Assembly (NCBI GenBank): GCA_003151665.1 | Contig: PLYD01000009.1 | Span: 1-5,880, forward strand | Direction of reading: 5' to 3' | DNA from: Candidatus Dormiibacterota bacterium | GTDB lineage: Bacteria; Chloroflexota; Dormibacteria; Dormibacterales; Dormibacteraceae | Length of the DNA: 5,880 nucleotides | In this document: positions 1 to 5,164 of the stretch, in pieces | Numbering within the stretch: position 1 is the first letter of the stretch | Layout: each line of letters opens with the position of its first letter | Position numbers and translations under genes: made by a program | The notes under the pieces: model-generated | Seen by the model: the letters and a program-made list of their open reading frames with translations, nothing else | Told to the model about the DNA's origin: nothing | Database searches by the model: none

Positions 1-335
1 ATCGTGCCCGCCCGCGCGATCTCACCGACCAGGTCCAGGGGCAGCTTGCGGGCCTGCTCGTAATCCCGGCGTGTAACGCGAACCAGGCTCGCGTCGTCTG
101 AGTCGAACGGCAACTGGGCCACGTCGCCGTCCGCCGCATCGAGCAAGACGCCCACCTCGTCGGATGCAAACCGGCTGTGGCTGATGCGCTCGAGAGTCGT
201 GAGCTGGTCGGCGCGATTCTCCACGCCACCCGGCGGCATGAATGTCTCCTGGTCCCACGCGAGCACGGCGCCGGCCCGATTGAGGTCGGCCACCTCGCCG
301 AGGATCTCCTTCAAACGCTCCAGCTTGCCGGTCAT
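1..335 (-). CDS. Carboxypeptidase Taq-type (M32) metallopeptidase, N-terminal part
   Basis: This is the N-terminal 111 codons of a protein that continues beyond the left edge. M32 enzymes are cytosolic zinc carboxypeptidases that remove C-terminal residues from peptides and are usually about 500 residues long. Recognition rests on the characteristic M32 N-terminus: a leading helix (residues 4-20) followed by the signature LAWDQETFMPPGG (about 25-37), then the ENRADQLTTLERISH helix (about 39-53) and an acidic SDEVGVLLDAA segment. The catalytic HExxH motif lies off the window and cannot be checked. The start is the ATG at 335-333, supported by the purine-rich run AGGGGGG (346-340) about five bases upstream. 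It is divergent from the neighbouring tRNA gene, so its promoter must lie within 336-409 or overlap the tRNA. The family call is fairly secure; activity is unverified because the active site is missing from view. Confidence 0.85.
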   Translation of the reverse strand, partial: MTGKLERLKEILGEVADLNRAGAVLAWDQETFMPPGGVENRADQLTTLERISHSRFASDEVGVLLDAADGDVAQLPFDSDDASLVRVTRRDYEQARKLPLDLVGEIARAGT

Positions 336-409
336 TCCACCCCCCTGATGTGAAGCATCTCCCGTCTCACCTTCTGTTACCTAAGTATTCTCTCCGAGAC
401 GGCGCCTTC
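336..409. promoter_or_regulatory. Divergent spacer between the M32 gene and tRNA-Arg
   Basis: This 74-bp spacer separates the leftward M32 gene from the rightward tRNA and should hold both promoters. On the plus strand the best -10-like hexamer is TATTCT at 386-391, 18 bases before the tRNA 5' end, but no convincing -35 lies at the right spacing. On the minus strand, 340-346 reads AGGGGGG, a plausible ribosome binding site for the M32 gene. The promoter assignment is an inference from position plus one weak hexamer. Confidence 0.35.
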
Positions 410-485
410 GCCCCGCTAGCTCAGTGGATAGAGCATCTGCCTTCTAAGCAGAGGGTCAAAGGTTCGAATCCTTTGCGGGGCACCA
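410..485 (+). tRNA. tRNA-Arg (anticodon UCU), CCA encoded
   Basis: A full cloverleaf can be folded by eye with no mismatches. The acceptor stem is GCCCCGC (410-416) with GCGGGGC (475-481). The D-stem is GCTC/GAGC (419-422/431-434). The anticodon stem is TCTGC/GCAGA (436-440/448-452) around the loop CTTCTAA. The T-stem is AAAGG/CCTTT (458-462/470-474) around TTCGAAT. The loop places TCT at 443-445, reading AGA arginine codons (and AGG by wobble). The D-loop AGTGGATA carries the A20 typical of arginine tRNAs. The discriminator is A482 and CCA is encoded at 483-485. The variable loop is the short 5-nt class I type. The gene ends one base before the stop codon of the convergent Rmd-like gene, leaving no room for a separate terminator. 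Confidence 0.97.
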
Positions 486-486
486 A

Positions 487-1407
487 TCAGCGATTTGCAG
501 TGAGGTTCAGCAGTCCGTCACGCAAAGACGTGTCGAGCTCGTATTTCGGTGACCATCCGAGGCCTCGGAGCTTTGATGGGTCGCCCACCACGTAGCTCTG
601 CGATGGGCCACGCTCCACGTTGCGCAGCAACACGTGGCCGCCCGCCAGTGCAAGCAGCTTGTCGACCACGTCCGAGAGCAGCACAGGAACGCCGCTGCAG
701 ATGTTGAAAACATCCCCAGGAGCGGCTCTCTCGAGCAAGAGCACGCACGCCGCGGCCGCGTCGCGTACGTCGAGATAGTCGCGCCACCTGTCCAGGTCGC
801 CAACCTCGAGAACCAGGTCGCCCCCCTTCTTCATCCCTTCGGCCAGACGCCTGGAGATATCGCCAACGGCCGTTGTACATGAAACCCCTGGCCCAATGAG
901 ATTGAACGGGCGCGCGTACGCGATGGGCAAGCCGCCCGTGGACGCCTCTTGGGCGAGTTCGAACTGCGCCAGCTTGCTTAAGCCATATGGGCTCGCCGGC
1001 CCAAGACGGTGGTCTTCGCGAATCGGTTCGCGATCGCTGCTCCCCGCGTACTCGGCGCTCGACCCTATGACCAGCAAACTCCTGAGCGGCACGCCCTCCA
1101 GCGCATCGATGAGGTGCGAGAGCGCGGTGACGTTGGCCTCGAGCAGCGATCTCGTGTCGGCGGTCCCGCCCAGGCCAACCGTATGCAGCACCAGCGAGGG
1201 TTTCGAGGCAGCGACCGCCGCGCGAACCTCGTCAGGTTTGGTGAAGTCGCAAGTCAGCCAGTGAATTCTGTCCGCCTCGCCAGTGCCGGTCGCGGGCCGG
1301 CGGACCGTCCCGTATACCTCCTTGCCGCCACGTGCCAGCAACCGGGCTGCATGGCCCCCGAGCTGGCCACCCGCACCAGTGACCAGAACCCGCACGTCAC
1401 CGCTCAT
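487..1407 (-). CDS. rmd: SDR-family sugar-nucleotide reductase, GDP-6-deoxy-D-mannose reductase (Rmd)-like
   Basis: A complete 306-residue extended short-chain dehydrogenase. The Rossmann dinucleotide motif TGAGGQLGG is at residues 10-18, an acidic residue (D54) ends the second nucleotide-binding segment, and the catalytic residues are S116/S117 and the Y141-GLS-K145 pair. The segments RPFNLIGPG (166-174), LEVGDLDRWRDYLDVRDA (about 200-217), FNICSG (234-239) and the closing LGW-P motif match, from memory, the pattern of Rmd. That enzyme reduces GDP-4-keto-6-deoxymannose to GDP-D-rhamnose. The ATG at 1407 overlaps the upstream stop as ATGA. It has no clear Shine-Dalgarno sequence, so translation is probably coupled to the nucleotidyltransferase. 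An in-frame start at 1485 exists but would add 26 basic, low-complexity residues inside the upstream gene and is rejected. The family is secure. The substrate is inferred and could be another 4-keto sugar nucleotide (epimerase or reductase). Confidence 0.85.
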   Translation of the reverse strand: MSGDVRVLVTGAGGQLGGHAARLLARGGKEVYGTVRRPATGTGEADRIHWLTCDFTKPDEVRAAVAASKPSLVLHTVGLGGTADTRSLLEANVTALSHLIDALEGVPLRSLLVIGSSAEYAGSSDREPIREDHRLGPASPYGLSKLAQFELAQEASTGGLPIAYARPFNLIGPGVSCTTAVGDISRRLAEGMKKGGDLVLEVGDLDRWRDYLDVRDAAAACVLLLERAAPGDVFNICSGVPVLLSDVVDKLLALAGGHVLLRNVERGPSQSYVVGDPSKLRGLGWSPKYELDTSLRDGLLNLTANR

Positions 1408-2105
1408 TTCAAGAAATGGTCGCGGTGCTCTTCGAACCGAACCTGAGCCTCGTTGAAGTCTTCCTGCCGCCCGATGTCGAGCCACCGACCATCAAATGGA
1501 TAGGCGGTGATGCGCTCGCCGGAAGCGAGGAGCATCCGGACGAGATCGGGCAGGTCGAGGTATTCGCCGTGCTTGATGAAGTCGCGCACCCTCGGCTCCA
1601 TCACGTAAATTCCCATGCTCACGACGTAATCGAGGGTCGGCTTCTCCACGTACTTGCTGACGCCACCGTCAACGGTCTCGAGCACACCGAAATCGATCTT
1701 CACAGTCCGTTTGTGGGTTGCGATCGTCATGATCCCGCGGCTGTCGCGATGGTACTCGACAAGATTCGCGTAGTCCAGGTCGGTGAGTATGTCGCCGTTC
1801 ATCACCAGGAAGGTCTCCGTCAGCGCCTCGATATTGGCCAGCGGCCCCGCAGTTCCAAGAGGCGCGGATTCATGTGCGTACGCGATTCGAATGCCCAACT
1901 CCGATCCGTCGCCGAAATACGTCCTGATCAGGGAGGCAAGGTGGCCGACCGCGATGACCACGTCGTCAAACCCAGAGTGCTTGAGCTGCTTCAGAACGAT
2001 CTCGAGGATCGGGGTGTCGACGATCGGCATCAGAGGCTTGGGAAGCACAGTCGTGTATGGCGCAAGGCGGCTGCCTTTGCCGCCCGCGAGAATCACGGCC
2101 TTCAC
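1404..2105 (-). CDS. Sugar-1-phosphate nucleotidyltransferase (mannose-1-phosphate guanylyltransferase-like)
   Basis: A complete 233-residue single-domain nucleotidyl transferase (NTP_transferase fold). It activates a sugar 1-phosphate with an NTP to give an NDP-sugar plus pyrophosphate. Visible motifs are the nucleotide-binding LAGGKGSRLAPYT at 6-18, PKPLMPI at 22-28 containing the catalytic-site Lys, GTAGPL at 84-89, the metal-binding NGD at 103-105, EKP at 154-156, and the closing WLDIG at 208-212 with a metal-ligand-type Asp210. No C-terminal left-handed beta-helix or CBS domain is present, so it is not a GlmU- or PtmE-type fusion. The start is the GTG at 2105, because the conserved motif begins four codons later. 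An ATG at 2222 lies inside the upstream gene and would add 39 unconserved residues. GGGG lies about eight bases upstream. It starts 13 bp after the LegB-like gene and ends by ATGA overlap with the Rmd-like gene. The nucleotide (GTP, UTP, CTP or dTTP) cannot be read from sequence; GTP is favoured by the downstream gene. Confidence 0.9.
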   Translation of the reverse strand: MKAVILAGGKGSRLAPYTTVLPKPLMPIVDTPILEIVLKQLKHSGFDDVVIAVGHLASLIRTYFGDGSELGIRIAYAHESAPLGTAGPLANIEALTETFLVMNGDILTDLDYANLVEYHRDSRGIMTIATHKRTVKIDFGVLETVDGGVSKYVEKPTLDYVVSMGIYVMEPRVRDFIKHGEYLDLPDLVRMLLASGERITAYPFDGRWLDIGRQEDFNEAQVRFEEHRDHFLK

Positions 2106-2118
2106 AGCGGACGCCCCA

Positions 2119-3126
2119 TCAAACCAGGTACTTCGCGGGGTCGAGGTCGAGGCGTTTTTCCGCGAACCATTCGATGGTGCGCTTGAGGCCTTCTTCGAAC
2201 GGTGTGACGGAGCTCCATCCAAACAGCTGATGGGCCAGCGTCGCGTCGGCGATCAATGCCTCGACCTCGCTGTTCGCCGGCCGCACACGACCTGGGTCAT
2301 CCACCACGGTGAGCTTTCTTCCCAGCGTTCTTGACACGCTCTCCACCATCTCGCCCACGGTCAGGCCGCGGCCCGACCCGATGTTGACAACGCGGCCAAG
2401 CGCCGTCTCGGAAGAGGCGATTCGAATGAAGCCATCGACCGTATCGCCCACGAAGTTCATGTCGCGGATGGGGGTAAGGCTTCCAAGCCTGATCTCCGAG
2501 CCCTTCAAGGCCTGGCGGATGATCGTCGGCAGAATCGCCCGCGCCGACTGTCGCGGGCCGAATGTGTTGAACGGCCTGAGGGTTGCGACGGGCAGCTTAT
2601 AAGTGCGCCAAAAGCTCTCGGCGAGCTTGTCGGCGCCAATCTTGGTTGCGGAATAGGGCGACTGGCCCTGCAGGGGATGCTTCTCATCGATGGGCGTGTA
2701 AATCGGCGTGCCGTACACCTCGCTCGTGGAGGTTTGAACAACTCTGCCCACCTCCCCGGCACGTGCCGCCTCGAGCACGTTGAGCGTGCCAAGGATGTTG
2801 GCATCCACGTACTGCCTGGGGGCCTCATATGAATAAGGAATGCCGACGAGGGCGCCGAGGTGGAACACGACGTCTGCTTTTTGCAGCGCTCGTCGGACGC
2901 TGTCGGGGTCGCGCAGGTCGCCCCAGACCAGGTGGATCTCGCTGCGGATCTCCGCAGGGCACTCGTCGATGAGGCCGGCTTCGGATCGCGAGTTGTACCG
3001 CAAGAATGCTGTTGTCGAGGCGCCGAGGTTCACCAAGCGCTCGGTCAGGTGACTCCCGATGAAGCCCCCCGCCCCGGTCACAACTACGTGTTTGCCGCTC
3101 CAATCATCGCCTGGCTTTAGAGGCAC
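2119..3126 (-). CDS. legB: LegB-like NAD-dependent sugar-nucleotide 4,6-dehydratase
   Basis: A complete 335-residue extended SDR, first gene of the minus-strand sugar operon. Such enzymes oxidise C4, eliminate water across C5-C6 and rereduce, giving a 4-keto-6-deoxy sugar nucleotide, using tightly bound NAD. The Rossmann motif TGAGGFIGSH is at 17-26, and an Asp (D70) follows the second strand region. The catalytic STSEVYG is at 133-139 (Thr134, Glu136) and Y158-SAT-K162 is the YxxxK pair. Segments FLRYNSRS (41-48), IPYSYEAP (96-103), DEKHPLQGQSPYSATKIGAD (147-166), FGPRQSARAILPTII (189-203) and RDMNFVGDTVDGF (221-233) match my recollection of LegB, the dehydratase of legionaminic acid synthesis that uses GDP- or UDP-GlcNAc. 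Ser135 stands where dTDP-glucose dehydratases have Asp, as in GDP-mannose dehydratase. The start is a GTG without a clear Shine-Dalgarno sequence. No legionaminate genes are visible here, so the substrate may instead be GDP-mannose. Confidence 0.85.
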   Translation of the reverse strand: MPLKPGDDWSGKHVVVTGAGGFIGSHLTERLVNLGASTTAFLRYNSRSEAGLIDECPAEIRSEIHLVWGDLRDPDSVRRALQKADVVFHLGALVGIPYSYEAPRQYVDANILGTLNVLEAARAGEVGRVVQTSTSEVYGTPIYTPIDEKHPLQGQSPYSATKIGADKLAESFWRTYKLPVATLRPFNTFGPRQSARAILPTIIRQALKGSEIRLGSLTPIRDMNFVGDTVDGFIRIASSETALGRVVNIGSGRGLTVGEMVESVSRTLGRKLTVVDDPGRVRPANSEVEALIADATLAHQLFGWSSVTPFEEGLKRTIEWFAEKRLDLDPAKYLV

Positions 3127-3264
3127 CTATGTATCGCCGGATTGTATAGACGTTGCTTCGCTCACGCGATACTGCTCGACGCGTCCCATGTCTTACAACC
3201 GATCCTACCGGCGCAGGTGGGCCGCGGCACGCTTCGGCACCTCGTTATCTGGAGGCTCTTGGCA
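3127..3264. promoter_or_regulatory. Divergent intergenic region between the sugar operon and the metal-transport cassette
   Basis: This 138-bp gap is the only place for the promoters of both divergent operons. On the minus strand, TACAAT (3146-3141) is a near-consensus -10 located 14 bases before the legB-like GTG. No good -35 is seen at 16-18 bp. If the hexamer is used, the legB mRNA would have a very short leader. On the plus strand I see no convincing -35/-10 pair, only the ribosome binding site near the end. GCCGCGGC (3223-3230) is a short palindrome of low information in GC-rich DNA. I see no recognisable riboswitch. Confidence 0.35.
3251..3255 (+). promoter_or_regulatory. Shine-Dalgarno GGAGG for the DUF1003 gene
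   Basis: GGAGG lies nine bases before the ATG at 3265. It selects that codon over an earlier in-frame ATG at 3142, whose extra 41 residues are unlike the family and would extend across most of the divergent promoter region. Confidence 0.7.
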
Positions 3265-3744
3265 ATGACCAGCATCGACTTCGTCCACCATCCGCATCCA
3301 CACACCGAGAAGCGGAAGCTCCAGCCGCCGCCAAAGGTCGCCGATGAGCACGTCGGAGTCAACGGCAGGCTCGGCGCCGCCATCACCAGACGGGCGGGGA
3401 CGATGTGGGCTTTCTACATAGCGGCGGTGACGATGGCGATGTGGATGGTCCTCGCCGGCTTTGCGTGGGGTCCCTTGCACAAGATCGACCCATATCCGTT
3501 CGCCTTCCTGCTGTTCCTGGGCAACATCGTCCAGCTGCTGTTGATGTTCGTGATCATGGTCGGACAGCAGGTCCTTGGCGCGGCAGCCGACAAGCGGGCG
3601 GTGGTCACATACCAGGACGCGGAGGCGATCCTGCACGAGTGTCTCCAGATGCAGGAGCACCTGACCGCGCAGGACTTTGCGCTGGAAAGGATGCTGAAGC
3701 GCATGGAGCAGCTGGAAGGCAAGATGGAGAGCGCGGCCGGATAA
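3265..3744 (+). CDS. DUF1003-family small membrane protein with His-rich N-terminus
   Basis: A complete 159-residue protein of the DUF1003 type, whose molecular function is not established. The order is: a polar N-terminus containing HHPHPH (8-13), a basic stretch, TM1 (about 47-68, WAFYIAAVTMAMWMVLAG), the family hallmark DPYPF (75-79), TM2 (about 80-103, FLLFLGNIVQLLLMFVIMV) ending in the GQQ that resembles the family's SQN/GQN turn, then a cytosolic heptad-rich helix (about 117-157) likely to form a coiled coil. Both termini are probably cytosolic. It has a strong GGAGG ribosome binding site and is first gene of the cassette with the MgtE_N/CBS protein and the NRAMP permease. From memory, DUF1003 genes are often found beside MgtE_N/CBS proteins in actinobacteria, suggesting an accessory role in divalent-metal transport. 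That role is inferred. The usual charged C-terminal DUF1003 segment is poorly matched here and replaced by the coiled-coil-like helix. Confidence 0.85.
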   Translation: MTSIDFVHHPHPHTEKRKLQPPPKVADEHVGVNGRLGAAITRRAGTMWAFYIAAVTMAMWMVLAGFAWGPLHKIDPYPFAFLLFLGNIVQLLLMFVIMVGQQVLGAAADKRAVVTYQDAEAILHECLQMQEHLTAQDFALERMLKRMEQLEGKMESAAG

Positions 3745-3750
3745 TTGCAG

Positions 3751-3777
3751 CAGACGTCTGGCGCGGCTTGGACGCGC
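3751..3777 (+). other. Palindrome and adjacent hairpin in the DUF1003-sensor spacer
   Basis: CAGACGTCTG (3751-3760) is a perfect 10-bp palindrome. It is directly followed by GCGCG (3761-3765), a 7-nt loop and CGCGC (3773-3777), a perfect 5-bp stem. No T-tract follows, so this is not an intrinsic terminator. It could be an mRNA processing or stabilising structure, a binding site, or chance in GC-rich DNA. Confidence 0.3.
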
Positions 3778-3814
3778 AGGGCTGGAGGTGGAGGACCGCG
3801 CACGCGGTGATTCG

Positions 3815-5158
3815 ATGAGCGATCAAATGAGCAACGGAAAGACCAACGGTGCGCCGGCTGCCGGAGACCAAGCTCGCGACACGGGCAAGGCCGACGACAA
3901 GCGGAGGCTGATGGTCACCCAGATCCTGAAGAGCCCCGTCCACAATCCGGCGGGCGATGAGGTCGGCCGCGTCGAAGATCTGATCGTGAAGCTGGGCGAG
4001 GGCGGGGGAGCTTACCCACCGGTCACCGGACTCAAGGTCCGCATCGGCGGCAACGATGTCTACGTCAGCCTCTCGAACATCGAGAAGCTGACCCCGGGAG
4101 AGGTGTGCTTGAGCAGCCCGACTCTCAATACAGGAGCCTTCCAGCGCCGGCCCGGCGAGGTGCTCCTCTCGGCCGACGTCCTCGGTCGTCATCTCATGGA
4201 CGTCGCTCGAGGGCGAATCGTCCAGGCCCACGACCTGGTGCTTGGACAAACGGGTGACGGGTGGGCGCTGCTTGGTGTCGACCGCAGCCCGCGCGCGATG
4301 CTCCGGCGTCTCATACCGCGCCGCGCGCGGCCCGACCTACGACGGCACGCCATCCTGGATTGGAAGGACGTGCAGCCTTTCGTCGCGCACGTCCCCACGG
4401 CCAAGCTGCTTATGCCGCTGCAGCGGTTGCGCAGGTTGCACCCTGCACAGATCGCGGACCTGGTCGAGGGCTCTTCGCACGAAGAAGGCGAAGAGATCAT
4501 CCAAGCCGTCGAAAGCGACGCCGAGCTCACGGCCGACGTTTTCGAAGAGCTGGATACGGAGCACCAGCTGGAATTCTTGAAGTCTCGCTCGAACGAGGAT
4601 GCTGCCAAGGTCCTCGGCCGGATGGCCCCCGACGACGCAGCCGACCTCCTGGCGGAGCTCGACCACGATCGGCTGACGCCGCTGCTCAGCATGATGCCGG
4701 CCCCGCAGCAGAACAAGCTGCGAAAGCTCCTCCAGTACCACCCGACCACCGCTGGCGGAATGATGAACCCCGATTACATCTCGGTGGTGCGCGGCACGTC
4801 GGCTGCCGACGCTCTCGAGCGCGTGCGCACGGACGACAAGGCGCCACACCAGCTCCTGAGCACCGTCTTCGTGACTGAGGCCGATGGCAAGTTCGTTGGG
4901 AGCCTCGCCGTGGTGGATCTTCTGCGCAGCGATGCGGCGACCAAGGTCGAGGATGAGCCGGGCATTGTCGACCTCAGGGCCAGCGCCGGCGCCGACCTTG
5001 CCGACGTGTCGATGATGATGGCGGATTACAACCTCACCGCCCTGGCGGTCACGGACACCGCATCGATCCTGGTGGGGGCCATCTCGGTCGACGACGTACT
5101 CGAAGCGCTGGTGCCAGAAAACTGGCGCAACCGCGTCGAAGCGAGCAGCGGGGTCTGA
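3815..5158 (+). CDS. PRC-barrel / MgtE_N / CBS-pair protein: pore-less MgtE-type Mg2+ sensor
   Basis: A complete soluble protein of 447 residues from the ATG at 3815. A GTG at 3788, adding nine residues, is an alternative start, and neither has a strong Shine-Dalgarno sequence. A disordered N-terminus (1-30) is followed by two PRC-barrel-like segments (about 35-92 with NPAGDEVGRVEDLIV, and about 118-160 with GRIVQAHDLVLG...WALLGVD). Next come an MgtE N-terminal superhelical domain (about 200-312, LHPAQIADLVEG, AAKVLGRMAPDDAADLLAEL, YHPTTAGGMMNPDYISV) and two CBS repeats (about 318-378 and 384-435, the second ending GAISVDDVLEAL). In true MgtE channels, the N and CBS domains bind Mg2+ and close the five-helix pore. 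That pore is absent here: the protein stops after CBS2 with no membrane segment. Acidic clusters (EEGEE, ESDAE, DEPG) suit divalent-cation binding. It lies between a DUF1003 gene and an NRAMP gene and probably regulates one or both. Regulation of the NRAMP permease is an inference. Confidence 0.9.
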   Translation: MSDQMSNGKTNGAPAAGDQARDTGKADDKRRLMVTQILKSPVHNPAGDEVGRVEDLIVKLGEGGGAYPPVTGLKVRIGGNDVYVSLSNIEKLTPGEVCLSSPTLNTGAFQRRPGEVLLSADVLGRHLMDVARGRIVQAHDLVLGQTGDGWALLGVDRSPRAMLRRLIPRRARPDLRRHAILDWKDVQPFVAHVPTAKLLMPLQRLRRLHPAQIADLVEGSSHEEGEEIIQAVESDAELTADVFEELDTEHQLEFLKSRSNEDAAKVLGRMAPDDAADLLAELDHDRLTPLLSMMPAPQQNKLRKLLQYHPTTAGGMMNPDYISVVRGTSAADALERVRTDDKAPHQLLSTVFVTEADGKFVGSLAVVDLLRSDAATKVEDEPGIVDLRASAGADLADVSMMMADYNLTALAVTDTASILVGAISVDDVLEALVPENWRNRVEASSGV

Positions 5159-5164
5159 CCCTCG

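Noticed and set aside
350..595. An open frame spanning the tRNA (reads LAQWIEHLPSKQRV...)
   Set aside because: This peptide is the familiar mistranslation of a tRNA gene; the cloverleaf at 410-485 explains the DNA.
1416..2186. 256-codon open frame on the plus strand opposite the nucleotidyltransferase
   Set aside because: It mirrors the coding strand of a gene with clear family motifs, has no recognisable domain, and is the kind of antisense frame expected in GC-rich genes.
3751..3777. Intrinsic terminator after the DUF1003 gene
   Set aside because: A palindrome and a short GC stem exist, but no run of T follows, and the next gene is on the same strand and functionally linked.
3815..5158. 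A full-length MgtE magnesium channel
   Set aside because: The N and CBS domains are present, but there are no transmembrane helices after CBS2 and the frame stops at 5158. The following membrane protein is NRAMP, not the MgtE pore.
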